From: Heterodera schachtii
Taxonomy: Eukaryota; Nematoda; Chromadorea; Rhabditida; Heteroderidae
Length of the DNA: 64,000 nt
Assembly: GCA_023374025.1 (NCBI GenBank)
Contig: SIJG01000062.1
Coordinates: 815,488 to 879,487, forward strand
Reading direction: 5' to 3'
Positions 46,229 through 56,870 of this stretch are shown here, one piece after another. Below the pieces are notes generated by a model, which worked only from the letters and a program-made list of their open reading frames with translations, searched no databases and was not told where the DNA came from. The position numbers and the translations under genes were made by a program. Numbering within the stretch: the stretch's first letter is position 1; each line of letters opens with the position of its first letter.

Positions 46229-46840
46229 TGGGGGTAATTAGTAAGAATGGGAATAGGGAGGGAAGGGATAAGTGTTAAAATGAATGAATGAATGTTGGGC
46301 TGTTGCTTCACCACTTGTCAAGGGATCCCTTTAATGGAGCAAAATTATTGATAAATTATTGAATTAGAAATTAATTGATCAATTTGAATTTGGCAAATTA
46401 TTGTCAAATATTGAATGGAATTTTTTATTTGGGCAGAATTATAAGCAAATATGGAATTGTAAATTAATTGACCACTTTTGATTTGGCAAAATTATTGTTA
46501 AATATTGAATTAGAAATTATGTAGCAAAACTCTCTCCTGATTTGGTCGAGGAGTTTTCTCCCTTCCCTCTGCTGCTCCAGCCCACTCCTCACAAAACCCG
46601 ATCAAATCTTAGATTTTTCGAAATTTTGACCAATATGATCAAATACTGCACTTTTTCGAGTTAGGCAACCATATATGATCAGCACTATTTATTAACCCAT
46701 GAGCTGATCATAGAACAATCGCATAAAACACACAATCAACATTTATTACCCTGCCATGTTGGTCAAAATTTTTAAAATCTATGATTTTCAAAATCAATGA
46801 TAAAGACAATTATTTTTGCAAATTCACAATTATTTTTGTA

Positions 46841-47179
46841 CCGCCGCCGAAATCACGCCGCCGAAATCCCGCCGCCGAAATCCCGCCGCCGAAATACCGC
46901 CGCCGAAATCACGCCGCCGAAATCCCGCCGCCGAAATCACGCCGCCGAAATCCCGCCGCCGAAATCCCGCCGCCGAAATCGCGCCGCCGAAATCACGCCG
47001 AGACAAAATCCCGCCGCCCAAATCACGCCAAAACAAAATCCCGCCGCCGAAATCACGCCCAGACAAAATCCCGCCGCCGAAATCACGCCGAGACAAAATC
47101 CCGCCGCCGAAATCACGCCGAGACAAAATCCCGCCGCCGAAATCACGCCAAGACAAAATCCCGCCGCCAAAATCACGCC
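46841..47179. repeat. Tandem satellite: 14-bp units turning into 30-bp units
   Basis: About ten copies of GCCGCCGAAATCCC (14 bp, with A/C variants) are followed by about six copies of a 30-bp unit made of the 14-mer plus a 16-mer containing CCGAGACAAAATCCCG. Because 14 is not a multiple of three, all frames on both strands stay open and give PPKSRR-like repeats that are not evidence of a gene. Confidence 0.8.
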
Positions 47180-47410
47180 ACTAGAAATTTTTTTCAAAAA
47201 AAAAATCTTAGAAATTTTTTTATAAGAAAATTTAGAAAAAAAAAATTAGAAAAATTTTCAGAGATTTTTTTTGAAATTTTATGAAAAATACTAAGTTTTT
47301 TCGAAAACTTTCCAAAAAAATTTAATTTTTCGTGAAATTTTCTTATAAAAAAATTTTCTAAGATTTTTTTTTTTGAAAAAATTTTTAAAAATTTCTAGCG
47401 GCGTGATTTT
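47165..47410. repeat. Foldback bordering the satellite
   Basis: AATCACGCCACTAGAAATTT at left and AAATTTCTAGCGGCGTGATT at right, with AT-rich arms between them. The satellite ends inside the left arm. Confidence 0.5.
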
Positions 47411-47419
47411 CTGCTGAAA

Positions 47420-47569
47420 TGTGTTAAATTGAAGTGTGATTTTTCGGCATACAATTTTTTGTTGGTTACGCAAAATGCCAATCTCTCGAATGTTTTCGAT
47501 CTTCAGCTTCAAGTTTCGCACAGTGTCCATTTCGAAGTTATAAACTAGACCAGTCAATTTTAGACTCAA
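47420..47569 (-). pseudogene. Ubiquitin-like domain fragment 2
   Basis: The minus-strand frame has DTVRNLKLKIENIREIGILR and NQQKIV, matching domain 3 of the gene at 45.3 kb. It continues into sequence also found beside the fragment at 26.1 kb (TTTACGAATCCAGTCTC), so a block containing the fragment was duplicated. It faces an F-box-like copy head to head. Confidence 0.5.
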
Positions 47570-47667
47570 AAAATGTAAATTTACATTATTATTTTTTTAA
47601 ATTTACGAATCCAGTCTCATTTTTGGCGAATTCAGCGGTCTACGTCAGTTGGGCCCTCACGATTGGG

Positions 47668-48930
47668 TGCAACGACGTTTGGATGGACATTTTGCCCTGT
47701 TTTGACCATGCTCAACTTGGCCTCAAATTGGCACTTCTTTCGCCACGTTTCAATGCGTTGGTGAACAAACATTTTGATGGCAAAAGTGAATTGACAATTT
47801 GGAGACCAATCAAAATTCATCGCAATGGCAGTGTCACAACAGAGGCGGCGGCACCTGAATTATCTGTGTTTATCGACGATGCCAATTCTATGCCATTTCC
47901 ATTGCCCAATTGTCCGTTGCCCAGCAAAATCCGTTTTAAGAGCCTTTTGATTATGTAATTATAAAGCAGAGCTATAGCAATAAAAAGCATTCTTTCCCTT
48001 TTTTAGGTACATTGATCACTTCGTCATCGCTTTTCTTCGTTCAAATCACCAAATTTTCGACAAAAGAGGCACCAATTTACAGTTGTTGATTCCTTCTTCA
48101 CATACCATGGATGAGCAGCAGCCGATTTTGGATGTTTTGGCCCGTGAAATTTGGCCCATTTTTTCGACAAACATTCGCCACTTGGGCTTTACCGATGGTG
48201 ATCATTTGGACAATTTGCGTCGTCGCACTTCGCCCACAATTCTCACCGATCTGCTGAATCTGAGTTCAATCAATGTATTTGATTTGTTGCCCGAGGCGAT
48301 TGGGGCTGATTTTGATTTGCCAAATGCAACAATTTCTGCTGGCCAATTGTTGTCCAAATGGTTGCACATTCCGAGAAAAGATGGCCAACCAAAGCGATTG
48401 CGTTGCAATGGTAATAACGAACAAGCGAACTTCGATTGGATCAACAATTTCAATGAGGTGGTCCCATATTTTCGACAATCACTGATTTTTGATTGCCTCT
48501 ATTTTTGTCTTCCATTGTTTAGCAATTTCTCCGTGCCAATGCCATTTCTTCTGTCAGTTACCAAATTCATTTGTATGTTCATACGCCGTCAATGGAAATT
48601 GTGCCATTTGAATTGGTGAACGAATGGACAAAGGAAAAGCTGACATTGGCCAAAGCAAAGAAAAAAAAGGCTAACAGTTGGATAATGAAGCGTTGCAAAA
48701 TTATTGGGGAGACAGCGATGATTCATTGGGAAGACGGAAATTGGGACAACAATTGTAACAATGTGTTCTTTTGCCTTTTTAGTGTCAATGATTGCATTGG
48801 GTGAGTCATTAAAAAAGGGATTTGATTTTTATCCGAATTTGAATTTTGCGCTTAATGTAGGCCATTGTCTCCGCCACCGAAAGACGAAGCGGGACAAAGC
48901 ATCACAAATGGGTCGTCTTCTGACAAATAA
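47668..48930 (+). CDS. F-box-like family protein, copy A5 lacking the normal first exon
   Basis: Coding blocks 47668-47954, 48007-48457, 48533-48800 and 48861-48930 join in phase. They contain CNDVWMDILPCFDHAQLG, LALLSPRFNALVNKHFDG, PLPSKIRFKSLLIM, YIDHFVIAFLRSN, AREIWPIFSTNIRHLGF, WINNFNE, FLRANAISSVSYQIH, FELVNEWTKEKLTLA, MKRCKIIGETAM and tail PLSPPPKDEAGQSI. The tiny MNRR exon and the acceptor before exon 2 are replaced by unrelated sequence, also found near the ubiquitin-like fragment at 26.1 kb. The body is intact but the start is lost or new, so expression is uncertain. Confidence 0.6.
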
Positions 48931-50620
48931 GTGACGGACAAAACAACAAAAACAGCGATCAGCCGCAGAAGAAATGGATTAATTAAGAATGATCGATCGA
49001 TCATAATTCATCAGTGATCAAATGCATTTTATGAAGAAAAATCCCTCAATTCGGTAAATAAATCGTACGTATAAAAATGGTTTGCTATCTATCGAATGTA
49101 TGAATTTCTTCTTTCAAAAATGTGACAATTATTTTTCGGGATATTTACGACACGCAAAATTAGCAATTAACACCGGCAACATTAAAAGTGTCGGTTTGCT
49201 GCTGTTCCTCTCTCTTTTCTGCTTCATTCTCCTCCTCCTCCTTCCGCTGAATTTTTCCTTTTTCTCTTCCGTCTCTCCTCCTTCTCCAATGCTATTTCCC
49301 TCCTCCTTTTCCTCCTCTTCCCTTGTTTCTCCATTTTTGCTGTTGTCTATCTTCATCTCCATTGTCTATCTTCATCTCCATACTCCGGACAATCCGTCAG
49401 TGGATAATATTTTGGAAGACAATCTATCAGTGAAGGACAATTCGTCAGGAGACTGACAAGGACATTCGTCTATTTTCATTTAATTATTTTTTTCTCTATT
49501 TAAATTCGTTTTTAAATATTTTATATATAAACTTTGCGTTTTAACAAATTTTGTTGACGGATTGTCCACTAACAGATTGTCCTTAACTGACGGTGGATTG
49601 TCTTACAACAGATTATCCTGGATTCCCACTGGCGCACATCCAGTAGCTCCAAAAGGCCCACCGCTTACTGTATGCCAACTAGCTACAGTATATTATTGCT
49701 ACAAAAACCCATCCCAAGCTACAGTATCCTGGATTCCCACTGGCGCACATCCAGTACCGTTTTAATGGATTTTTTACAAATAATATCAATGTGCTTGTCC
49801 CATTTTAAATCATGAGTGAAGTAAATGAATACCTAGGTCCCGAACAGATTCATTTTCATTAATTTTAGGAAGTTGAAAATCAGAAATATAATTATTTTTA
49901 GGATTTTATTGCCTAGATATAAGGTGCTATGTCATTATAAAAAAGCCATCAAAAAGGGCGTTATAAAAAAAACCATCAAATGAAAATTTCGAACAAAAAA
50001 CTATCTGTAACTTTCGTCAAAGTCTACTAAATTAGACATTCTTGATATCATTCGATAGCTCTAACATTTCTCTATTAGCTCCCCTAAATTTCAAAAAATT
50101 TGGCCAATGTTGAGCAAAGTTATGGCCATAAGTACACATGTGGCCAGGTTTTCGAATATTTTTGGCCATAACTTTTTTGAAACCTGACGAAATTTTTTGA
50201 AATTTTGCAGGCTAATAGAGGACACCTAGGGCTAACGAATCATAGCAAGATCACTTTATTTTTTTCGTTCTAAGAATGTTTTGATCAGAATTTTTGATGA
50301 TCAAAATAATTATATTTTTAATCAAAAAATTTCTGTTAGAATTAAAAGCGCAATTCACTTGTTGAAACGAAACAAAAAAACAGCCACAAAGATCACAATA
50401 TTCACGATCATCACTAAACATCATTATCATTAAATACTAATCATCATTTTAATTATCATCGTCATCATCTGTCGTCATTATCATCCATCAGTTCAAAGCC
50501 GACTCCGTCTGCTGCTGTTGACTACTCGGACCGGGAATTGCTTCTGTTGGTGCTGCTTGGTCGTCGTCAAGAAAACTAAAAGCCGAAAATTATTGTAATT
50601 TTCAATTGGAAAATTCCTCC
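48931..50620. other. Intergenic, several inverted and direct repeats
   Basis: Inverted units of GACAATCCGTCAGT type lie at about 49386-49450 and 49555-49610. A direct repeat of about 30 bp beginning CTGGATTCCCACTGGCGCAC occurs at about 49620 and 49730. A foldback at about 50030-50260 carries the GATATCATTCGATAGC core, and a CAT/ATC-rich tract spans 50395-50490. The leucine/serine-rich frame at 49.1-49.5 kb runs into the repeats and is not credible. Confidence 0.5.
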
Positions 50621-52078
50621 CTACCCATCGCCGAGAGTGTATTCGTCGGGAATTGACACAATGATACGGTTGCGCTTGTCACCAATGTCCCACCAATGAC
50701 CGGGATACTCAAGCCAAATTGTCTCATCGAAAAACCATCCAATTGCCATCCCCTCCCATTCGGCCCATTTGTCCTCATCCCGCGAAATCGGACAACGGAT
50801 CAGCAAAAGACGATCATGCCCTCTCCGTTTGTACGTCAATTGCTCCCCAGTCTTTTGGTTGTGCCAATGCGAAATGTCCCAATCTAAAAACAAAAAACAT
50901 TATTTCAAAAAAAAAAATTGTGACCAAAAATCCCACCCGTCACATGTGTCGAATAGATATAATCTGCCCACGACTCGCGAATGACAACGATGAAATTGGC
51001 CGGAGAAGAAGCATTGAGAAATGCCTAAAATTGGGGGGAGAGAAATAGTCAAATAAACATCATTAACAAAGGGAAAAGTGATCAAAACACACCGTTTTGA
51101 TTTCATTAATCCGCTTTGGTATCCATTCGTCCAAGTCATTGGCTTGCAATGAGAGCACTTTGGGCGGCGAAATGCCAGCATCAGACGGCGCCAGAGGGGA
51201 CGACGAGCACAGCCATTTGATCAGCAACGGTTGGCCATCATCAGTAGAAGAAGACGATGAATTGACATGGACACGAGCAGAGGACGGAATGTTGCGCAGA
51301 ACAAACTCCAAGAGGCGGTCACAATTCGTTTTGATTGACAAAGTGCCACAGGCGGTGAACAGACGGCCAAAATATTGGAGAAATGCCATCACATTGCGGT
51401 CCAAGTAACTGAAAACGGGGGAAGAATGATGCCATAAAAGAGTGAAGCAACAATTTGAACCAAATTAAAGGAACCGAGACTGAAATGTCGAAGTGCCACC
51501 GGGACTCAGTCGTCCAATGCCAATATCTACATCCTATTAGAACAAAGTTTCTAAACATGATCCACTTAAATTTCCTCTAGCGAATAGCGTTTTCTGAGTG
51601 TTTGTACAAGGTTGGACGACTGAGTCTCGGTGGCACTTGGATATTTCTTGTCGCCGTGCCCTGAAAATGGTGACCATCGTCCAGCCTCAACTCTACTTTA
51701 TGACGATCCCATTGAATCCGATCACTTTGTTTGGCATTGGTTCGGTCGGCACTGGTAACGGTTGACCTCGCGCATCGATGATGTCCATCTCCTTTTTGCC
51801 ATTCTCGCCAATTTTGCGCCAAATTCGGATGAAGTCCAATGCTCGGCGTCGCGTCTTAAAATGCTCGTCCACATAGAAGTCGAATCGGTCGCTGATCAAC
51901 GCAATTTGGAGGCCAAGCTGACGAGGGGGCAACAGATCGAACACACAAAGCCATCCGTCGCCAGAGATGAAGCTGAAAAGCGAATGGATTTGATTTTGAA
52001 ATAAAGAAAAGCCCTTTTTTAAATTATTTACATTTGCTTTTCCATTTGTTTATCCGCTTTGTTTGGATTATCTGACAT
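50621..52078 (-). CDS. F-box-like family protein, subfamily B, intact
   Basis: Exons 52078-52032, 51972-51697, 51408-51093, 51024-50937 and 50883-50621, all in phase. It starts MSDNPNKADKQMEKQ. The F-box-like block is CVFDLLPPRQLGLQIALISD, then RFDFYVDEHFKTRR. It continues PNKVIGFNGIVI, YLDRNVMAFLQYFGRLF, AFLNASSPANFIVVI and, in the last exon, WHNQKTGEQLTYKRRGHDRL, LIRCPISRD, WLEYPGHWWDIGDKRNRI. Length about 330 residues. It parallels subfamily A exon for exon but is far diverged, and pairs with the gene at 17.4 kb. Intron 2 contains a foldback (51490-51642, AAGTGCCACCGGGACTCAG inverted). Confidence 0.65.
51490..51642. repeat. Foldback inside intron 2 of subfamily B gene
   Basis: AAGTGCCACCGGGACTCAGT and, inverted at right, ACTGAGTCTCGGTGGCACTT. 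About 150 bp. Confidence 0.55.
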
Positions 52079-52974
52079 TTTTGTTGTGGTTAACAATTTA
52101 TGACTTATAGAGATTAAATGTTGCAATTGGAATACTTGAAAAGTAAAAAACAATATTATTAACAAAAATGGATTAAGTGAAAATGGATAAAGTGATAGGA
52201 GAATGAAAAAGGACGAGGAGTGTTAATAGAGAGAGTGAATTGAATGTGTCTGTTCTGTTCTAAAACAGCATTTATATACCTACAAAAGATTTCAATTTCC
52301 TTTTTTTATTTGACTTTTTGAAATTTCAAAATTTATCCCAAAAGTGGTAAAATTCATTACAATTATTTTTTCATTTGTTTTCTCAGCTTCGTTTGGATTG
52401 TCCGAGTGTAATACTAAAAATTTATAAATTTTTGTGGTTAAAATTAGGGTTAATATTGGAGTACTTACTTGAAAAGTAAAAAGATTTATTAAAAAGTAAA
52501 AAGATTAATTGAAAAGTAAAAAGATTTATTGAAAAGTAAAAAGATTAATTGAAATGGATAAAGTGATCGGATATCGGAGAATGGTGACAAGGAGTGTGAA
52601 CAGACAGAATGAATTGAATGTGTCTGTTCTATTCCAAAACGGCATTTATATACAAAAAAATTTTAAGATTTTTGAGCTTTGTACATATTTCGCATTTTTT
52701 AGTACAAATATTCATGTTTAATTTTTAATTTTGAAAAATTTCCTTTTAAAGTGTTGTAACTTTTTCCTTTACAACCAAATAAAGCAATATTAGTACCAAT
52801 CTATGAATCGAAGTGTTGTCTATAAGTCTACAAAATTTCAAAAAATTATATTAGGCTAAAAAAAGATATTTTGTGCGGCGCCAAAACGGCCAGGAAAATT
52901 ATCTTTTTGTGGTTTTTCGGCCATAACGTTTAATTGTCTTGGCTAAGTTTTTTGAAAATTTTCAGGCTAATAGA

Positions 52975-53483
52975 CAGGGGTGCGATCGCCAAAACCCAAA
53001 AACCGGGCGCACGAGTTGAAAAACCCGGCAAAACCCGGCAAAAATTTTCAAAAACCCGGCAAAAAACCCGGCAATTTTTTAAGCCAATTATTCACTGTAA
53101 AAAAGGTCAATAACATTTAAACAATATATTTATCACCACTTTTCACCTGTTTGAGCAAATTTGGCATTGAAAGAATGTAACCATGAGCGTTTGGGCACAA
53201 AATATTTGAATTAAATTTGATTGAAATTAATGAGTTTAACCAGGGTTGCCAGATTAAAATTTTCAAAAGCCTCATTTGGCAGGCAAAAAAGCCTCATTTT
53301 TACAAAATTTATTCAAAACACATTAAAAATGTTCAAATATTATATTTTTATTTTCCATGGTCAATTTGAGCAATTTTTTGTCAAAAACCCAAAAACCCGG
53401 CAAAAACCCGGCAACTTCAAAAACCCGGCAAGGACCCCAAAACCCGGCAAATGCCGAGTTTCCAGGGCAAAATCGCACCCCTG
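52975..53483. mobile_element. hAT-like MITE with CCCGGCAAA arrays
   Basis: Perfect 12-bp inverted ends CAGGGGTGCGAT / ATCGCACCCCTG and an exact 8-bp duplication CTAATAGA (52967-52974 and 53484-53491). Both ends carry AAAACCCGGCAAA arrays. It is inserted in a copy of the older foldback repeat (GGCTAATAGA...). Confidence 0.8.
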
Positions 53484-53665
53484 CTAATAGACATTGGCAA
53501 GCGCTTTCGTCATACCTAGTTTATTTAAATTAGATGACAAATTCAATTGTTATAGCGTTTGATGGCATAATGGACGGCTCCCATAAAATGAAAACCTCAA
53601 AAATTTTTGAAATCACCAAAAAAGCCATTTTGTAATAATAAGTTTTTAATCTACATAAATGATTA

Positions 53666-54249
53666 TTACCACATGTTAATTGCCTTCATCAGCATTTCCT
53701 TGGTGTCCTGCTGCTGCAGGCCTCCACCCGTTGTGCCATTCTGCTTCCGCAATTTTTTTATCTCGGCATTCATGCACAACACCTTCTCCGCAAAATGTCC
53801 CCCTCAAACGGGAAATGGAAAAAAATTTCTATTTTTAATTAATTAATTGCCCATTATTTAATCCTTGAAATTCCGAGTGAATTTCGTTCAGAAAAATAAT
53901 TATTTATTTTATTTTGCCAATTTTAAATTTTATAAATATCCCACTGTTGACCTCGTAGATAAAAAAAGGCAAGGTACGGTTCCAATGATTTCTTTGTCTC
54001 TTCCGCCAGTGCGTTGTATCTGTTGATCAATTGGTGTATCAATTAGTTAATTATCCTAATTAATTGCCCTTTCTTAATCCATTTATTTTATTTCAATTTT
54101 GATTATATTTGTAATTTTCTATTTTTTTTTCAATTTATTTTTGTGATTACTACAACTCACTTTTGCAAAATTTCAGCTCCCGTTTTGCGGACCAGTTCCT
54201 CATCCAATTCATCGCATTTCAGCGACAATTCCCAAAATTGAGGGCCTAC
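53666..54249 (-). CDS. Unrecognised gene, three 3' exons
   Basis: Exons 54249-54161, 54019-53952 and 53802-53666 join in phase (0, then 2, then 1). They encode VGPQFWELSLKCDELDEELV, KTGAEILQK, NALAEETKKSLEPYLAFFYL, then HFAEKVLCMNAEIKKLRKQN and QQQDTKEMLMKAINMW. The composition is helical and charged, as in coiled-coil subunits. No start codon or upstream exon is seen; a small foldback (54299-54374, CCGTAAATGCTCTATTTGAA inverted) lies just upstream. The last acceptor (TTTGAG) is a weak match. Family not recognised. Confidence 0.5.
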
Positions 54250-54708
54250 CTAAACCATTCACTATTCATAAAAAATTCTCTCCACTTTATTTTTAATTGC
54301 CGTAAATGCTCTATTTGAAGGCCCAAAAAAGGGCCTTTAATTGGAGGGGCCTTCAAATAGCTTATTTACGGTAATTTTAATCCTTTCAAACGTTATCCAT
54401 TTATTTTATTTATTATTTATTTATTTATTCAAAAATAAAAATAACCAAAAGAAGGGCATGTGCCACTTACACTTTTGGTGGAAATCGGGTCAAATAAATA
54501 ATAGTGATGAGTCAATTGACATTTGGAATAAGAAATGAGATAAGATGGGTTGTTGTATAGAGACAATTGAATTTGAGTTGAAGAAGCGACGAAGTCAGAC
54601 CTCCAGCAATAAAAATTTGCTTTTAGTGGGAGTTAGAGAAAGATTTTTGGGGAGAATATTGGTAAAAAAGTTTTGGTATTTGAGGAAATTGTTGGAGGTC
54701 ATGGAGAA

Positions 54709-55350
54709 CTATTTATTGAAAAGATGGGGATGTTGTTTTTTGAGGGATTGTATTTCACGGAGATTTTTTTCGGTTGGTGGGAGTGATTTCAATCCTTCAT
54801 AGTTGAGGACAATTAATTTTTCAATTAAAGCCTGGGATTTGGAATTGTCTTGAATGGCCTTATTCTGTTCTGGTTCAACTTTATTAGCGGGAGTTGCGGC
54901 ATTTGCCTGTGGGAGCTGCACTGCTGGCGCCACGGGAGCTGGGATTTGTTGACGTTTTCGGACGCGTTCTTCGTACTCCTTTTTGAGCTGTTCTTTGGTC
55001 AGCGCCGGGCGGATGAACAGACGGGCCATGTTCTGTTGGGAACGGAGTCGAGCACGCTCATGCTTCCATCCTCCGAGTGCCACGTGTTGGTGTGTCGGTG
55101 TTGGCATGACGACCTTGAGTGGGCGTGGTGTTGTTCGCTGCGGGTCGTACCGGCCGAGTCGAAAGACGGCGGTTGGTTCGGCCTCAACTTCAAGGTGGTC
55201 CAAGATTTTGGTGGTGGCTTCCCTGTCTTCATGAACACGCTCCGATGGGCAAGCGGCATTGCTTTCCGGGAGGCCAATGAACATGGTGGCAATTTGATGG
55301 AATTGGTGGGAGTAATTTGGATGCTTTTTGAAGAATTTGTCAAATTATTA
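54709..55350 (-). mobile_element. Non-LTR retrotransposon protein fragment
   Basis: A minus-strand frame of about 210 residues contains MFIGLPESN, ERVHEDREATTKILDHL, VFRLGRYDPQRTTPRPLKVV and then a basic/acidic region with LFIRPALTKEQLKKEYEER. It resembles the nucleic-acid-binding (ORF1-like or pre-endonuclease) portion found in nematode LINE-type elements. The C-terminus is Pro/Ala/Gln-rich and stops at 54709. No endonuclease or reverse transcriptase follows, so it is a fragment or a host-retained piece. Confidence 0.5.
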
Positions 55351-55894
55351 TATGGTCGAGTCTTTTTTTTTTGGTTGTGTAAACTGAAAAAGAGCCAGTT
55401 ATATTTTATAATTTATTAGATTATTATTTAATTGTTAATTAACTAATTAATTAAACTCATTTATTCCGTACTGAAATGACCCGCCTCTTCCGGTCCTCCT
55501 TCATTCATACTTTTGACACTTCGTCCTACATAGCACCCAGAAACGGTCTCGCTCAAAAATTTTATTGAGAAAAAAACTTGAAATTTTCGACTTTTTCGCA
55601 ATTTTCATGTATAACTTTTTTGGCATTTGTCTAATCGCAAAGCAATAGCTTAGAAAAAGCTTCTAAACACCTTAAGCTTTCAAATGATACCAACAATGTT
55701 GGATTTGGTTCACAAAGAAAAAAGTTATAGAAAGTTGTAGTGGAAAAACATGCTGGGGCCGAACTGACATAAACCGCCCGACAGAAATCCATTCTAGAAG
55801 CTTCAAACCAAGCAAACAAATTGTTTTTCGTGCATTTCAGGCCTCCCACAGTCAAGGAAAAAATATGGATTTCCATGTAAATGACAGCCTAATT

Positions 55895-56290
55895 ATTACA
55901 CAAATGCCTTTTTTTAATTGCTCACCCAATGCAATTAGTGTCACTATCAAGCCAAATGAACACATTGTTACAATTGTTGTCCAAATTTTCATCTTTCTTC
56001 TGCTGCTGAACCGCCGCGGTTTTCCCAATAATTTTGCATCGCTTCATTATCCATTGGTTGTAATAAGTTATGGCTTATTAAACTTGTCTGGGACGGAGTT
56101 GACCCCTACCGATTAATCACCGGCTTAATTCAGAAAGTGATCTGTCTGCCCCATTCCTGGTGTACAAAATTGTTGGACTTTTGATAGAGACATTGTAGAA
56201 CTCTGAAACAAGTACCATTTGATTTGAAACGATGAACATACAAATATGTGGAGACAATTTTCAAAATGGAAGTAGGAAATCGTATTCGCC
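55895..56290 (-). pseudogene. F-box-like C-terminal fragment, duplicate of the 39.8-40.25 kb piece
   Basis: Keeps the end of exon 4 around the TNCIG block on the minus strand and the same adjoining sequence (AAGTTATGGCTTATTAAACT ... GATCTGTC) as at 40018-40250. The last exon is replaced at about 55890. Confidence 0.55.
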
Positions 56291-56870
56291 GCCCTGAAAT
56301 ATATAAAACATTTTTATTTGCTGCCGTTTTTATACATCCGATTTATTAGCCCTGAAATATATAAAACATTTTTATTTGCTGCCGTTTTTATACATCCGAT
56401 TTATTATTTACCTAAATTGAGAGGTTTTTCTTCATAAAATAGCATTTGATAACTGATTTGAATTATGATCGATCATTTGAACATTTCTAGTTACACAATA
56501 CTTCTATGAATTGACCATCACGAGAAATTATCATTTAAAATGATTATTTCATAACACATATTATTAGTTCACATTTTTAGAAACTTAAATAAATTTTCTG
56601 TTTTAAAAATAAATTTGTTCCGGATCAGTTACTGACGAATTGTCCTTCACTGACGGAATGTCCGGGAGTGCCGCGGTACACGGGGCATAAACCTTTGACT
56701 TCCACTCCCCCCCCCCCCCACTCAAGACCCCTCTAAATTAGCACTTTTTTGGAGAAAATCTGTAGAAAAAGAGGTTGTACATTTTATCACTAATCAATTA
56801 TAATCGATCATTTGGGAATTAATTAATTTCTTCTGCAGCTGATCACTGTTTTTGTTGTTTTGTCCATCAC

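Noticed and set aside
46781..47284. Long arginine/proline-rich and glycine-rich open frames on both strands
   Set aside because: Produced by the 14-bp satellite, which keeps every frame open; no start context or homology.
49082..49456. 124-codon leucine/serine/phenylalanine-rich frame
   Set aside because: Pyrimidine-tract composition, and its end lies in an inverted repeat; no gene evidence.
54850..55419. Plus-strand 189-codon frame
   Set aside because: Mirror of the minus-strand LINE-like frame, which carries the recognisable motifs.
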